The notes under the pieces were generated by a model. The model worked only from the letters and a program-made list of their open reading frames with translations. It did no database searches and was not told the DNA's origin. Shown in pieces: positions 1 to 7,443 of a stretch of DNA of 14,382 nucleotides. The number at the start of each line of letters is the position of its first letter. Position 1 is the stretch's first letter. Both the position numbers and the translations under genes were made by a program. The stretch is from Neisseriaceae bacterium (GTDB lineage: Bacteria > Pseudomonadota > Gammaproteobacteria > Burkholderiales > UBA11063): positions 1-14,382 of the forward strand of contig CANISK010000017.1 of NCBI GenBank assembly GCA_947470205.1, in the 5' to 3' direction.

Positions 1-43
1 ACGTTGGCATGATCATATTTGTAGGAATATTTTTTAATTATTT

Positions 44-1855
44 ATGAAAATTAATGTATCAGCAGATAAAACATTTTTATCAACAATACCGGAAAATCCT
101 GGAATATATAGATATTATGATAAAAACGATAAGTTATTATATATTGGTAAAGCAAGAAATCTAAAAAATCGCGTTACATCTTATTTTCAAAAACAAGCCA
201 ACACTTCGCTTCGTATTAGCATTATGATTGAGCAAATTCATTCAATCACAATAACCATTACCGAGAATGAGAAATCTGCATTACTACTTGAATGCAATCT
301 CATCAAAGAACTAAAACCTAAGTATAATATCATCTTACGTGATGATAAAACCTATCCAGTTATACGTTTTACTAACCACAAATACCCCAAGATAGAATAC
401 TACAAAAATAAAACTCATCTGGATGCCAAATATTTCGGCCCCTATCCAAACATTAAAGCTGCCAAGTATTTTATTGATTTACTACAAAAAATATTTAAAA
501 TACGCACGTGCTCAGATGTGTTTTTTAGATCAAGAAATAGACCTTGCATGCTGTATCAAATTAACCGCTGTAGCGCGCCTTGCGTAAATTATATTAACGA
601 GAGTGAGTATAAACAACAAATTAATCTTGCAATTGATTTCTTAAATGGTAACCGTAAGGATTTACTACATAATCTAACAAAAATTATGAATAAATATGCT
701 AATAATCTTGAATTTGAGCTTGCATCACAAACAAGGGACGCACTATTATTAATAAAATCTATCGATGACAGTCAATCAATCACCAAACACAATTCATCAT
801 TAAATACAGATATCATTATATATAAATACATCAATCATAAGTTATATATTTACACAATCACGTTGAGAAACGGTATGTATGTGGGAGATGAGCATTATGT
901 GATTGACGTATCACATAATACAACAGATGAGCTTAACAATGAATCCACGACATATCTTGAGGTATTTTTACAAAACCATTATCTCAACCTACTTATCCCA
1001 CATAAAATATCCATCACTGTTGATTGTAAATTTAACAAGGATTTTATATATTTTTTTACCAAAGGTCTTGGTATTAAAATCAACACCCAGATATCACCGC
1101 AAATACAGAAATTAATTGTAATTGGTAATGCAAATTTACAAAACATAATTGAACATGAAAATAATTATATTACAAATGCTATAAATGAATTATCAATTCT
1201 ATTGAATAATCACCCCATCAATAGAATTGAATGTATTGATATTAGCCATAATCAAGGAAGTAATACGGTAGCTGCAATTACAGTTTTTGCAAATGGTAAA
1301 ATTGATAATAGTCAATACAGAAGATACAACCTTAGTAATATAATGAATAGTAATGATGTTTTAGCAATTGGTACTATAATAAAAAGACGCCTGGCTGAAC
1401 ACAGGGATAATCTGCCTGATGTAATTCTAGTGGATGGTGGACGACAACAATTCAACATAGTTAAAAAGGTTGTGATTGAGATTGGTTTATATGATAAAAT
1501 TAAAGTCATGTCTCTCTTTAAGGGAGAAAAAAGAAACCCGTTATTTGATAATCTTATTTTAGATAATAGAAGTATTGTTAAATATAATAGCACTGATGCA
1601 TTTAAATTATTACAAAATTTAAGAGATGAAGCGCATAGGTTTGCAATTACTGGTCATAGAAAAAAACAAAATAAAAAAATGGTAAATTCCCAAATAGACG
1701 ATATTGCTGGTATTGGTGCTAAGAAAAAAAAGGCATTGTTATTGTATTTTGGTAGCGTACAGGCAATTGCAAATGCAAGCAGGGCTGATTTGATGACCGC
1801 ACCCGGGATTGGGGATACTTTGGCAGAACTGATATACCAACATTTTCACAAATAA
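44..1855 (+). CDS. uvrC: UvrABC excinuclease subunit C
   Basis: Nuclease of UvrABC nucleotide excision repair: recruited by UvrB to a lesion, it cuts 3' and then 5' of the damage. All family parts are visible in 603 residues, close to the usual ~610. A GIY-YIG domain lies at the N-terminus (GIY 20-22, YIG 33-35, Arg38). Four cysteines (156, 168, 176, 180) have the spacing of the Fe-S ligands reported for E. coli UvrC. The UVR motif that contacts UvrB is at about 205-240. The RNase H-like domain has Asp399, Asp438, Asp464 and His531 in DISH, NDV, VDGG and DEAHRFAI contexts, matching the known catalytic set. A double helix-hairpin-helix occupies about 553-600. The start fits the family N-terminus, but the only purine-rich site (AGGA near 23-26) is rather far upstream, so the start is good rather than certain. 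pgsA follows after 45 bp, probably in one operon. Confidence 0.98.
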   Translation: MKINVSADKTFLSTIPENPGIYRYYDKNDKLLYIGKARNLKNRVTSYFQKQANTSLRISIMIEQIHSITITITENEKSALLLECNLIKELKPKYNIILRDDKTYPVIRFTNHKYPKIEYYKNKTHLDAKYFGPYPNIKAAKYFIDLLQKIFKIRTCSDVFFRSRNRPCMLYQINRCSAPCVNYINESEYKQQINLAIDFLNGNRKDLLHNLTKIMNKYANNLEFELASQTRDALLLIKSIDDSQSITKHNSSLNTDIIIYKYINHKLYIYTITLRNGMYVGDEHYVIDVSHNTTDELNNESTTYLEVFLQNHYLNLLIPHKISITVDCKFNKDFIYFFTKGLGIKINTQISPQIQKLIVIGNANLQNIIEHENNYITNAINELSILLNNHPINRIECIDISHNQGSNTVAAITVFANGKIDNSQYRRYNLSNIMNSNDVLAIGTIIKRRLAEHRDNLPDVILVDGGRQQFNIVKKVVIEIGLYDKIKVMSLFKGEKRNPLFDNLILDNRSIVKYNSTDAFKLLQNLRDEAHRFAITGHRKKQNKKMVNSQIDDIAGIGAKKKKALLLYFGSVQAIANASRADLMTAPGIGDTLAELIYQHFHK

Positions 1856-1900
1856 AAAGCGTTCAATGAATTAACATTTAAAAAATAAGAAGTAATCATT

Positions 1901-2452
1901 ATGGATAAAAAATTTACATTACCCACAATGCTAACATGGTTTAGAATTGCAAGTGTACCATTTTTCGTAGCGGTGTATTGTCTACCAGATGCCACAATTT
2001 CAATACAACATAAAAATTATCTTGCCACTACAATATTTATTTTTGCAGCAATCACTGATTATTTCGATGGGTACTTAGCAAGACTATTAAAACAAGAGAG
2101 TTCTTTTGGTGCATTTTTAGACCCGGTTGCAGACAAGGCACTGGTTGCAAGCGCACTTATTATTCTTATTCAACTACATCGCACCTTTATATCTGCAGCG
2201 ATTATAATAATTGTAAGAGAAATAACCATATCAGCACTAAGGGAATGGATGGCACAGCTTGGTAATACAAAAAGCACGGCAGTTCACTACATGGGCAAAC
2301 TAAAAACCACACTTCAATTTTGCGCCATAACATTATTATTGCTTGATAATCACACAAATATACTTGGCAATGTTTTCATGGTGCTTGCAGTAATATTTAC
2401 AATAATATCAATGTTATACTATTTAGAACAAGCAAAAAAATATACTAGTTAA
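1901..2452 (+). CDS. pgsA: CDP-diacylglycerol--glycerol-3-phosphate 3-phosphatidyltransferase
   Basis: Integral inner-membrane enzyme that transfers a phosphatidyl group from CDP-diacylglycerol to sn-glycerol-3-phosphate, giving phosphatidylglycerol phosphate, the committed step to phosphatidylglycerol and cardiolipin. The 183-residue protein has the full CDP-alcohol phosphatidyltransferase signature at 56-78 (Asp56-Gly57, Ala60-Arg61, Gly70, Asp74, Asp78), whose aspartates bind the metal and CDP group. About five hydrophobic segments surround it, with an Arg-Glu pair at 106-107 in a membrane-associated stretch as in E. coli PgsA. An AAGAAG at 1887-1892 serves as a weak ribosome site. It lies just behind uvrC, the same order as in E. 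coli. Its end is 10 bp from the convergent stress-protein gene, with no obvious terminator between them. Confidence 0.96.
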   Translation: MDKKFTLPTMLTWFRIASVPFFVAVYCLPDATISIQHKNYLATTIFIFAAITDYFDGYLARLLKQESSFGAFLDPVADKALVASALIILIQLHRTFISAAIIIIVREITISALREWMAQLGNTKSTAVHYMGKLKTTLQFCAITLLLLDNHTNILGNVFMVLAVIFTIISMLYYLEQAKKYTS

Positions 2453-2462
2453 GTAACTGCGA

Positions 2463-2912
2463 TTAGTGTTTTTTGTGTTTGGTGATAAGCAAAATGGGAA
2501 TATCAACATCATGGGCAATCTCTTCCACCACACCACCAGTTATAAAATGAGAAAAAGAGCCCAAATGATGTGACCCTAGCACAAATAAATCCGCGTTCCA
2601 TTTTTTTGCATCATCAATTATTAAATCAGATAAATCAACACCATAGTTTTCCAACAAAACCACTTCAGCGTCTATATTTTTCTTAGCAATTACACCCCTT
2701 ACATGAGAGATTAATTTATGTGCAATATCAAGTAACGTATCTTTTAACTCCGCTACCCCCACCATCTCTATACCAAAGGTAATTTGCTCCAAATTCACCG
2801 CATGAACAATCCTTAATTTTATATTTTTATTGATTGCCAAATTTAAAGCCTCATTAAGCACTTTGTCAGATATATCTGAATTATCTATTGGAACATAAAT
2901 TCTTTGAAACAT
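2463..2912 (-). CDS. Universal stress protein, UspA family
   Basis: Small soluble alpha/beta protein of the universal stress family (149 residues, normal size), typically induced on starvation or stress. The N-terminus MFQRIYVPIDNSD is the usual first strand and nucleotide-facing Asp. The C-terminal part ends in the typical DIPILLI strand. The family ATP motif G-x2-G-x9-G-S/T maps to 113-127 but is imperfect: Gly113 and Gly126 are present, His116 replaces the second glycine and Gly127 replaces Ser/Thr. ATP binding is therefore uncertain, and it may act as a non-ATP-binding Usp like E. coli UspA. A strong ribosome site GAGGTGAT precedes the ATG. It is a single gene convergent with pgsA. The partner or trigger cannot be told from sequence. 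Confidence 0.93.
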   Translation of the reverse strand: MFQRIYVPIDNSDISDKVLNEALNLAINKNIKLRIVHAVNLEQITFGIEMVGVAELKDTLLDIAHKLISHVRGVIAKKNIDAEVVLLENYGVDLSDLIIDDAKKWNADLFVLGSHHLGSFSHFITGGVVEEIAHDVDIPILLITKHKKH

Positions 2913-3265
2913 GCTATCACCTCAAAAAAATTGAACCCAAAAAAATATGACTATCATATAAACCTTCAATAGCCAGAATAAATGAAATTGTATTATTACT
3001 GGAGTGAATATGATACCTGTAGTACTTGCAAGTTGCGAAAGAAGAAACAAAAAAATTATAACGTAGTATATTTAAACAACATAAGCAATAATTTTTCATT
3101 TCCAGCATAATTGAGATTTTAAACAGCAAACAATATACACTCAGAGTATTGGTAAGGGTTACTCTTAGAAAATAAAAATATTACGAGAGCGTTACGGACT
3201 AAATTTCCATAAGAGGTAATTTTTTTATTTTCAACAGCGTCGATTTTTAAAAGAAGAAGGATGTA
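2913..3265. other. Intergenic region between yccA and the usp gene, no gene seen
   Basis: About 350 AT-rich bases downstream of yccA and upstream of the usp gene. The only reading frame of note, on the minus strand at 2917-3129, has no ribosome site and a Cys/Tyr-rich translation unlike any family I know, so I do not call it. A perfect 6-bp inverted repeat (ATATGA / TCATAT, 2945-2959) lies about 35 bp before the usp start and is followed on the minus strand by a run of T. It could be a regulatory site or a weak attenuator of usp. No convincing -35/-10 pair or structured RNA was recognised. Confidence 0.5.
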
Positions 3266-3964
3266 TTATCTTCTGTCATTACCAGTAAATGCTAACAATA
3301 ATTGCAGTAAACTTGTAAACAAATTATAGATACTAATATACAATGTAAGTGTAGCTGAAATGTAGTTAGTCTCACCACCATTAATAACTTGGTGTACCTG
3401 CCATAAAATCATCAACGATGAAAATATTACAAATGCCGCGCAAATAGTAAGATATAAAGCTGGTATATGTAAAAAGATATTAGCAATCACTGCTACAAAT
3501 AATACAATTGAACCAATGGTAAGAAAATTAGTCACAAATGTGAGTTCTTTTTTTATAGTGTAAGCTATTCCACTCATAACAAAAAATACTATTGAGGTAA
3601 GTAATGCGGAAATCAAAACCAAGCTTGCACCATTGGGTACTCGTAATGCATACTGCAATAATGGCCCTAGTAGTAAACCCATAAAAAAAGTAAAAGCCAT
3701 CATCCAAATAACACCACTAAAATTGTATTTATTTCGTTGTACCATATACATTAGAAAATACATTCCACCTATTAATAACAGCGGTGTTAAAATTGGGTTA
3801 GCTAACATAAACATAAAAGACATATTGATGCCAAATACCGCACCAATTGCAGTTGGAATTAACGATAATGCCAACAATAGATAAGTATTTCTTAGTACTT
3901 GATTGCGTATTTCAAGGGAGGGTGCTGTATTTTGATATTGAAAACGATTCTGAAAATTATTCAT
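3266..3964 (-). CDS. yccA: Bax inhibitor-1 family inner-membrane protein, YccA type
   Basis: Seven-helix inner-membrane protein of the Bax inhibitor-1/TMBIM family. In E. coli, YccA binds and modulates the membrane protease FtsH. The match to YccA is clear at both ends: VLRNTYLLLALSL starts the first helix after a short cytosolic tail, and ANIFLHIPAL, GGETNYISAT and LYISIYNLF reproduce the family signature of the last helices. I start at the second in-frame ATG, giving 232 residues. A GGAG ribosome site (3971-3974) sits six bases ahead of it and overlaps the first ATG at 3976, which would add only MEHT. The residue in the LYxS position of the last helix is Ser as in E. coli YccA, not the Asp found in calcium-leak members. 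It is a single gene, separated from the patatin gene by ~120 bp that include an 11-bp inverted repeat. Confidence 0.93.
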   Translation of the reverse strand: MNNFQNRFQYQNTAPSLEIRNQVLRNTYLLLALSLIPTAIGAVFGINMSFMFMLANPILTPLLLIGGMYFLMYMVQRNKYNFSGVIWMMAFTFFMGLLLGPLLQYALRVPNGASLVLISALLTSIVFFVMSGIAYTIKKELTFVTNFLTIGSIVLFVAVIANIFLHIPALYLTICAAFVIFSSLMILWQVHQVINGGETNYISATLTLYISIYNLFTSLLQLLLAFTGNDRR

Positions 3965-3970
3965 TGTATG

Positions 3971-3974
3971 CTCC
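3971..3974 (-). promoter_or_regulatory. Ribosome binding site that decides the yccA start
   Basis: On the minus strand GGAG lies six bases before the ATG at 3964. The alternative ATG at 3974-3976 overlaps this site and has no Shine-Dalgarno of its own at proper spacing, so the shorter reading is preferred. Confidence 0.7.
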
Positions 3975-3986
3975 ATTCAATAAAAA

Positions 3987-4013
3987 ATAATAGTTATGTC
4001 ATATAACTATTAT
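3987..4013 (-). promoter_or_regulatory. 11-bp inverted repeat upstream of yccA, terminator-like or operator
   Basis: Two perfect 11-base arms (3987-3997 and 4003-4013) separated by five bases. Read on the minus strand the hairpin is followed directly by six T residues, the form of an intrinsic terminator, and it lies 72 bp beyond the patatin stop codon. It is also only about 22 bp before the yccA start. The stem is almost all A/T, weak for a terminator, so an operator or an attenuator for yccA is an alternative reading. Confidence 0.45.
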
Positions 4014-4084
4014 GATTATACATGAAACTACAAAATACGGTCAAATAATTTATAATTTAAGTTCGCACAAATACTTTGAGTATA

Positions 4085-5215
4085 TTATAATAGATTAATT
4101 ATTTTATTAACAGTAGCCATATTTTCAGACAACATTCGTTGTGCAAATTTTTTGATTTGTGTAAAGTTTTTTCTTGATATGCTACTCACGCTAAGCTCCA
4201 CATCTGGAACACTATTAATTCTAAAAAAATTTACCTGTCTATCTATATTTTGCACATTTTGTACATATTCCTCAATAAATTCAATATATAACTTACTACT
4301 CAATGCTGGTGCATTAAATAAATATTGATAGAACCCATACAAACCAAACGAGAATAAATTTTTATAATTATATTTTAAACTTGCAGTACTTCCATTGCCA
4401 ATCAACACTAAATTGATCCTCTTCTCAGGAAATACTGATTTAACATAAAGTAACACATGTAGAATTGGGTTATTAATCAATACTGCTGGATCAATAAACA
4501 TATTTATTTTATCATTTACCGAAAATGCCATAGGAGGAAACATCATGGGTGGACTGGAGGCACCATTTACCAAGTCCTTCACCAGGTAATTTGGCTGTAA
4601 ATTATTCTTACTAGTTTTCCAACTTTTAACAATTTCCAAATGTTGTGTTTCAAGGTTATATACTGGTATCAACAAATTACCTTTCAATTCCCCCAATGTT
4701 AGATTATCAAAGTAACTCTCCAAAACTTTCATTTTGCCATCTGGAGTATATCTGGGAGCAAAAAAGCCAAACATAGTGAGCCACTGATGATACCATGGGG
4801 CGGTAAAAATTTTATGTGCATTACTTTCGTATGCATCAAATATATCTTGGGCTGAAAACTTATATCCACCATTCTCGTCACCCACAGCAAATCCACCAAC
4901 AGAAATAGAGCCAGTTGAGCTACCTGCAAAAACATCAAACAGTTCACCAACTTTCTTGCCAGTAATTTTCTCTATATAAGACAAAATATAAAGCGGTATG
5001 AGACCTCTAACTCCACCTCCACCCAAAATCAATATATTTATTGCATCTTTATCTTTACATTCAGCAATTAATTTATCATCACTTTTAAGCTCTTTATTTC
5101 CAATAATACTATCTTTAGGTTTTGGGTTTAAATATTTTTTAGATAAAAAATTTAAATAAATAACCGCCATAATGGAGTAGATTATACAACCAATAATAAA
5201 CCCACTAGATAGCAT
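4085..5215 (-). CDS. Patatin-like phospholipase, membrane-anchored
   Basis: Predicted lipid acyl hydrolase with a Ser-Asp dyad that cleaves phospholipid or other lipid esters. I use the ATG at 5215 (376 residues), 13 bp after the peptidase stop; the frame stays open upstream to 5344 but that part overlaps the peptidase. From this start one hydrophobic segment (about 4-24) would anchor the protein, followed by a charged linker. The patatin domain then shows the oxyanion loop GGGGVRG (65-71), the nucleophile elbow GSSTG with Ser100, the ASSPPMMFPP stretch (about 219-228), and the catalytic Asp242 in IDPAVLINNP. The last motif is normally DG[GA] and here reads DPA, a notable change next to the catalytic residue. 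The overall layout resembles the plant-patatin/CapV branch more than E. coli RssA. No effector partner such as a nucleotide cyclase is nearby. It is probably translated from the same mRNA as the S49 peptidase. Confidence 0.88.
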   Translation of the reverse strand: MLSSGFIIGCIIYSIMAVIYLNFLSKKYLNPKPKDSIIGNKELKSDDKLIAECKDKDAINILILGGGGVRGLIPLYILSYIEKITGKKVGELFDVFAGSSTGSISVGGFAVGDENGGYKFSAQDIFDAYESNAHKIFTAPWYHQWLTMFGFFAPRYTPDGKMKVLESYFDNLTLGELKGNLLIPVYNLETQHLEIVKSWKTSKNNLQPNYLVKDLVNGASSPPMMFPPMAFSVNDKINMFIDPAVLINNPILHVLLYVKSVFPEKRINLVLIGNGSTASLKYNYKNLFSFGLYGFYQYLFNAPALSSKLYIEFIEEYVQNVQNIDRQVNFFRINSVPDVELSVSSISRKNFTQIKKFAQRMLSENMATVNKIINLL

Positions 5216-5228
5216 ATCTACATAATAA

Positions 5229-6152
5229 CTATTCAACAATGCCCACCCAATCACTAACCACTGAATGCTTAATGGATTTAAACATGGTAACGCCAAATTT
5301 CTTGGCAATTTTATCCATAGAGCTATTTTCAGGGGTAAAATCAACTATGTTGGTGGTTTTATATTCTATTTTAGATAATGTATCCACTGTATAGTACCCA
5401 TCAATCAACCCCAATGTTAATGCCTGTTCCCCCACCCAATAACGCCCTGAAAATAAATCTAAGTTGGATGATTTTAATTTTGCGCCACGAGCATCCTTAA
5501 CCGCCTTAATGAATTGATTGTGCACTATATCAAGCATTTCTTGTTGCATAAGAGTTTGAGTTTTATCTGAAGTTATAAAAGGGTATCCCATAGCCTTGTT
5601 TTTACCAGAGATTAACAACCTGCTATCAACGCCAATTTTCTGCATCATGTTGGTAAGACCAAAACCAGTGTAAATGACTCCAATAGAACCAACAATGCTT
5701 GCTGGAGATGCATAGATTTTATTGGCAGCAGATGCAATATAGTAACATCCTGACGCGCAAACTTCCTCAGTTACAACATTTATCGGTTTATTTGGATATT
5801 TTTTTTTAAGCCTAATAATTTCATTATAGAGCATATCAGAATAAACCGGAGATCCACCTGGTGAATTTGCTCTTAAAATTACAGCGATGGTGTTTTTATC
5901 TTTAAAGGCATCTTGAAGACCTTTAGAAATTGTTTCATAAGTGTTATTTTCACTACTTATTGCACCATTTAAATTCACCACGCCAACTGATTTACCCGAT
6001 TTGATATCATTATTTTTATTGGTAAATACAAATAAAACAATTCCAATTATAGCAATCCAAAACAACCTAAAGCCAACCTTCCATCTTCTTGCGTGCCTTT
6101 GTTCTTTAATTGATGCCATCAACACTTGCTCAATAATTTTATCATTTTCCAT
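5229..6152 (-). CDS. sppA: S49 family signal peptide peptidase, single-domain
   Basis: Membrane-anchored serine peptidase that degrades cleaved signal peptides and other membrane-embedded fragments. It has 307 residues: a positively charged cytosolic tail, one membrane segment (about 28-44), then one periplasmic S49 domain. That is the short SppA form (~300 residues, as in Bacillus) rather than the ~620-residue double-domain E. coli SppA. Visible motifs are NSPGGSPVYSD (97-106), the nucleophile Ser134 in CASGCYYIA, SIVGSIGVI (152-160), and the likely general base Lys186 in SGKNKAMG, 52 residues after the Ser as in B. subtilis SppA. The start is the ATG at 6152, because AAAAGGG lies six bases ahead; the frame extends 11 codons further up without such a site. 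It lies 53 bp after the symporter gene and 13 bp before the patatin gene, suggesting an envelope-maintenance pair. Confidence 0.92.
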   Translation of the reverse strand: MENDKIIEQVLMASIKEQRHARRWKVGFRLFWIAIIGIVLFVFTNKNNDIKSGKSVGVVNLNGAISSENNTYETISKGLQDAFKDKNTIAVILRANSPGGSPVYSDMLYNEIIRLKKKYPNKPINVVTEEVCASGCYYIASAANKIYASPASIVGSIGVIYTGFGLTNMMQKIGVDSRLLISGKNKAMGYPFITSDKTQTLMQQEMLDIVHNQFIKAVKDARGAKLKSSNLDLFSGRYWVGEQALTLGLIDGYYTVDTLSKIEYKTTNIVDFTPENSSMDKIAKKFGVTMFKSIKHSVVSDWVGIVE

Positions 6153-6158
6153 GTAATA

Positions 6159-6165
6159 CCCTTTT
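6159..6165 (-). promoter_or_regulatory. Ribosome binding site that decides the sppA start
   Basis: AAAAGGG on the minus strand, six bases before the ATG at 6152. It argues against the upstream in-frame ATG at 6185. Confidence 0.65.
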
Positions 6166-6205
6166 AAAAAACTAATGCAATACACTCAAAAAACGAAGAG
6201 TATAT

Positions 6206-7405
6206 TTATTTTTTCATATAAATTAAAGTTTTCTCCACCAGTAAACTACATGTTGCAGCCCCTGTAACGTTAGTGACGGTTCTTATCATATCAACTATTT
6301 TATCAATTCCAATCACGATCGCAAGACCCTGTAAGGGAAAATTCATACTAACCAACACAAAAGTAGCAGACATGATTGCTGTACCTGGAATACCAACAGT
6401 AAAAAACGATGCAAAAGCAGATAGAACAAAAATCAATATCTCCTGATGAAATGATAAATGCATGCCAAGTAAATTTGCTGTAAAAATACTAACAACCGCA
6501 GGATAAATGGCACCACATCCATCCATTTTCATATTGGCACCCAATGGCGCCACAAAACTTGCAATATCATTTCGCATTCTAACATGATTGACTAATCTAT
6601 CCATTGTAACGGGTAATGTTCCAATACTGGATGAGGTAGTAAATGCGGTTATCATTGCTGGATGGAAGTTTTTGATAAATTTAATGGGGTTTATTTTACC
6701 TACAAATAACAATAAAAACATATATACAATTATCTGCAATACACACGCAAGATACATAACAAACACAAAGGTGCCAAATGGACGTATAACATTAATTCCA
6801 TATTTACTAGAAACATCAGCAATAAGTATGAAAATTGCGATTGGTGACACTTTAATAATATTCTTTACAATTTTAAACATTATTTGTGTCGTTTCATCAA
6901 AAAATAACCTCACCGTTTTACCTTGCTCACCAAGACTAGATAATGCAAGACCCATAAATATTGCGAAAATTACCACAGGAATTATTTGCCCTTCGGCAAT
7001 TTGTCCGATGATATTATTTGGCACCATATTTAATAGCGTTTGTGATATTGGTATTGAATTTGATAAATGCAATTTATCAACAGAGTTTACATCAAAGGTT
7101 ACATGTAACCCAACACAAAAATGTTTTCCAACTACTATACCAATAGCACTTGCAATAACCGCAGTAATCAAAAACCAAAATATTGAAATAGAGCTTATGG
7201 TTTTCATTAAAGAAAAATCTTTATACTTTCCAAAACTCGAAATGATAACACTAAACAAAAGTGGTACAATCACTGAGCGTAATAATTTTAAATATATCAC
7301 CGATAGCGGTGTTAGGTATTCAATCGCACTATACTCAACATATCTACCAAACATCGCACCCAATATCAATGCAATAATACATTGTGTACCAAATTTTATT
7401 TTCAC
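6206..7405 (-). CDS. Dicarboxylate/amino acid:cation symporter (DAACS/SLC1 family)
   Basis: Secondary transporter of the glutamate/aspartate/C4-dicarboxylate family: eight helices plus two re-entrant hairpins, usually driving uptake with Na+ or H+. The 399-residue length is typical. Family marks are TTSSSIGTLPV (256-266, hairpin 1), the NMDGT-equivalent MDGCGAIY (294-301), VGIPGTA (337-343, hairpin 2) and DMIRTVTNV (372-380). By alignment to GltPh, the substrate ligands Asp372, Arg375 and Asn379 are kept. The Na+ ligands equivalent to Asn310 and Asp405 appear as Lys293 and Ala383, so coupling may differ. The Arg suggests a substrate with an acidic side chain. The start is GTG (7405) with AAAGG six bases upstream. 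It follows icd by 38 bp, probably in the same transcript, which fits import of TCA-related acids. Confidence 0.9.
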   Translation of the reverse strand: MKIKFGTQCIIALILGAMFGRYVEYSAIEYLTPLSVIYLKLLRSVIVPLLFSVIISSFGKYKDFSLMKTISSISIFWFLITAVIASAIGIVVGKHFCVGLHVTFDVNSVDKLHLSNSIPISQTLLNMVPNNIIGQIAEGQIIPVVIFAIFMGLALSSLGEQGKTVRLFFDETTQIMFKIVKNIIKVSPIAIFILIADVSSKYGINVIRPFGTFVFVMYLACVLQIIVYMFLLLFVGKINPIKFIKNFHPAMITAFTTSSSIGTLPVTMDRLVNHVRMRNDIASFVAPLGANMKMDGCGAIYPAVVSIFTANLLGMHLSFHQEILIFVLSAFASFFTVGIPGTAIMSATFVLVSMNFPLQGLAIVIGIDKIVDMIRTVTNVTGAATCSLLVEKTLIYMKK

Positions 7406-7443
7406 TTTAAGCCTTTACCAGAAGTGTTGCCAATTCAAATATA

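Noticed and set aside
2917..3129. 70-codon minus-strand frame in the yccA-usp gap
   Set aside because: No ribosome site, composition unlike a protein of any known type, and only five bases from the usp ribosome region.
3181..3233. ATTAC/GTAAT pair followed by a T run, terminator-like on the plus strand
   Set aside because: Only a 5-bp stem with a loop of about 30 bases and no plus-strand gene upstream to terminate.
4085..5344. Considered a CBASS-like defence pair because of the CapV-type patatin
   Set aside because: Neighbours are a peptidase, a symporter and yccA. There is no cyclase or sensor gene, so a household envelope role is simpler.
6183..6205. Imperfect inverted repeat between the symporter and sppA genes
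   Set aside because: Four-base stem with the T residues inside the loop; does not look like a terminator or operator.
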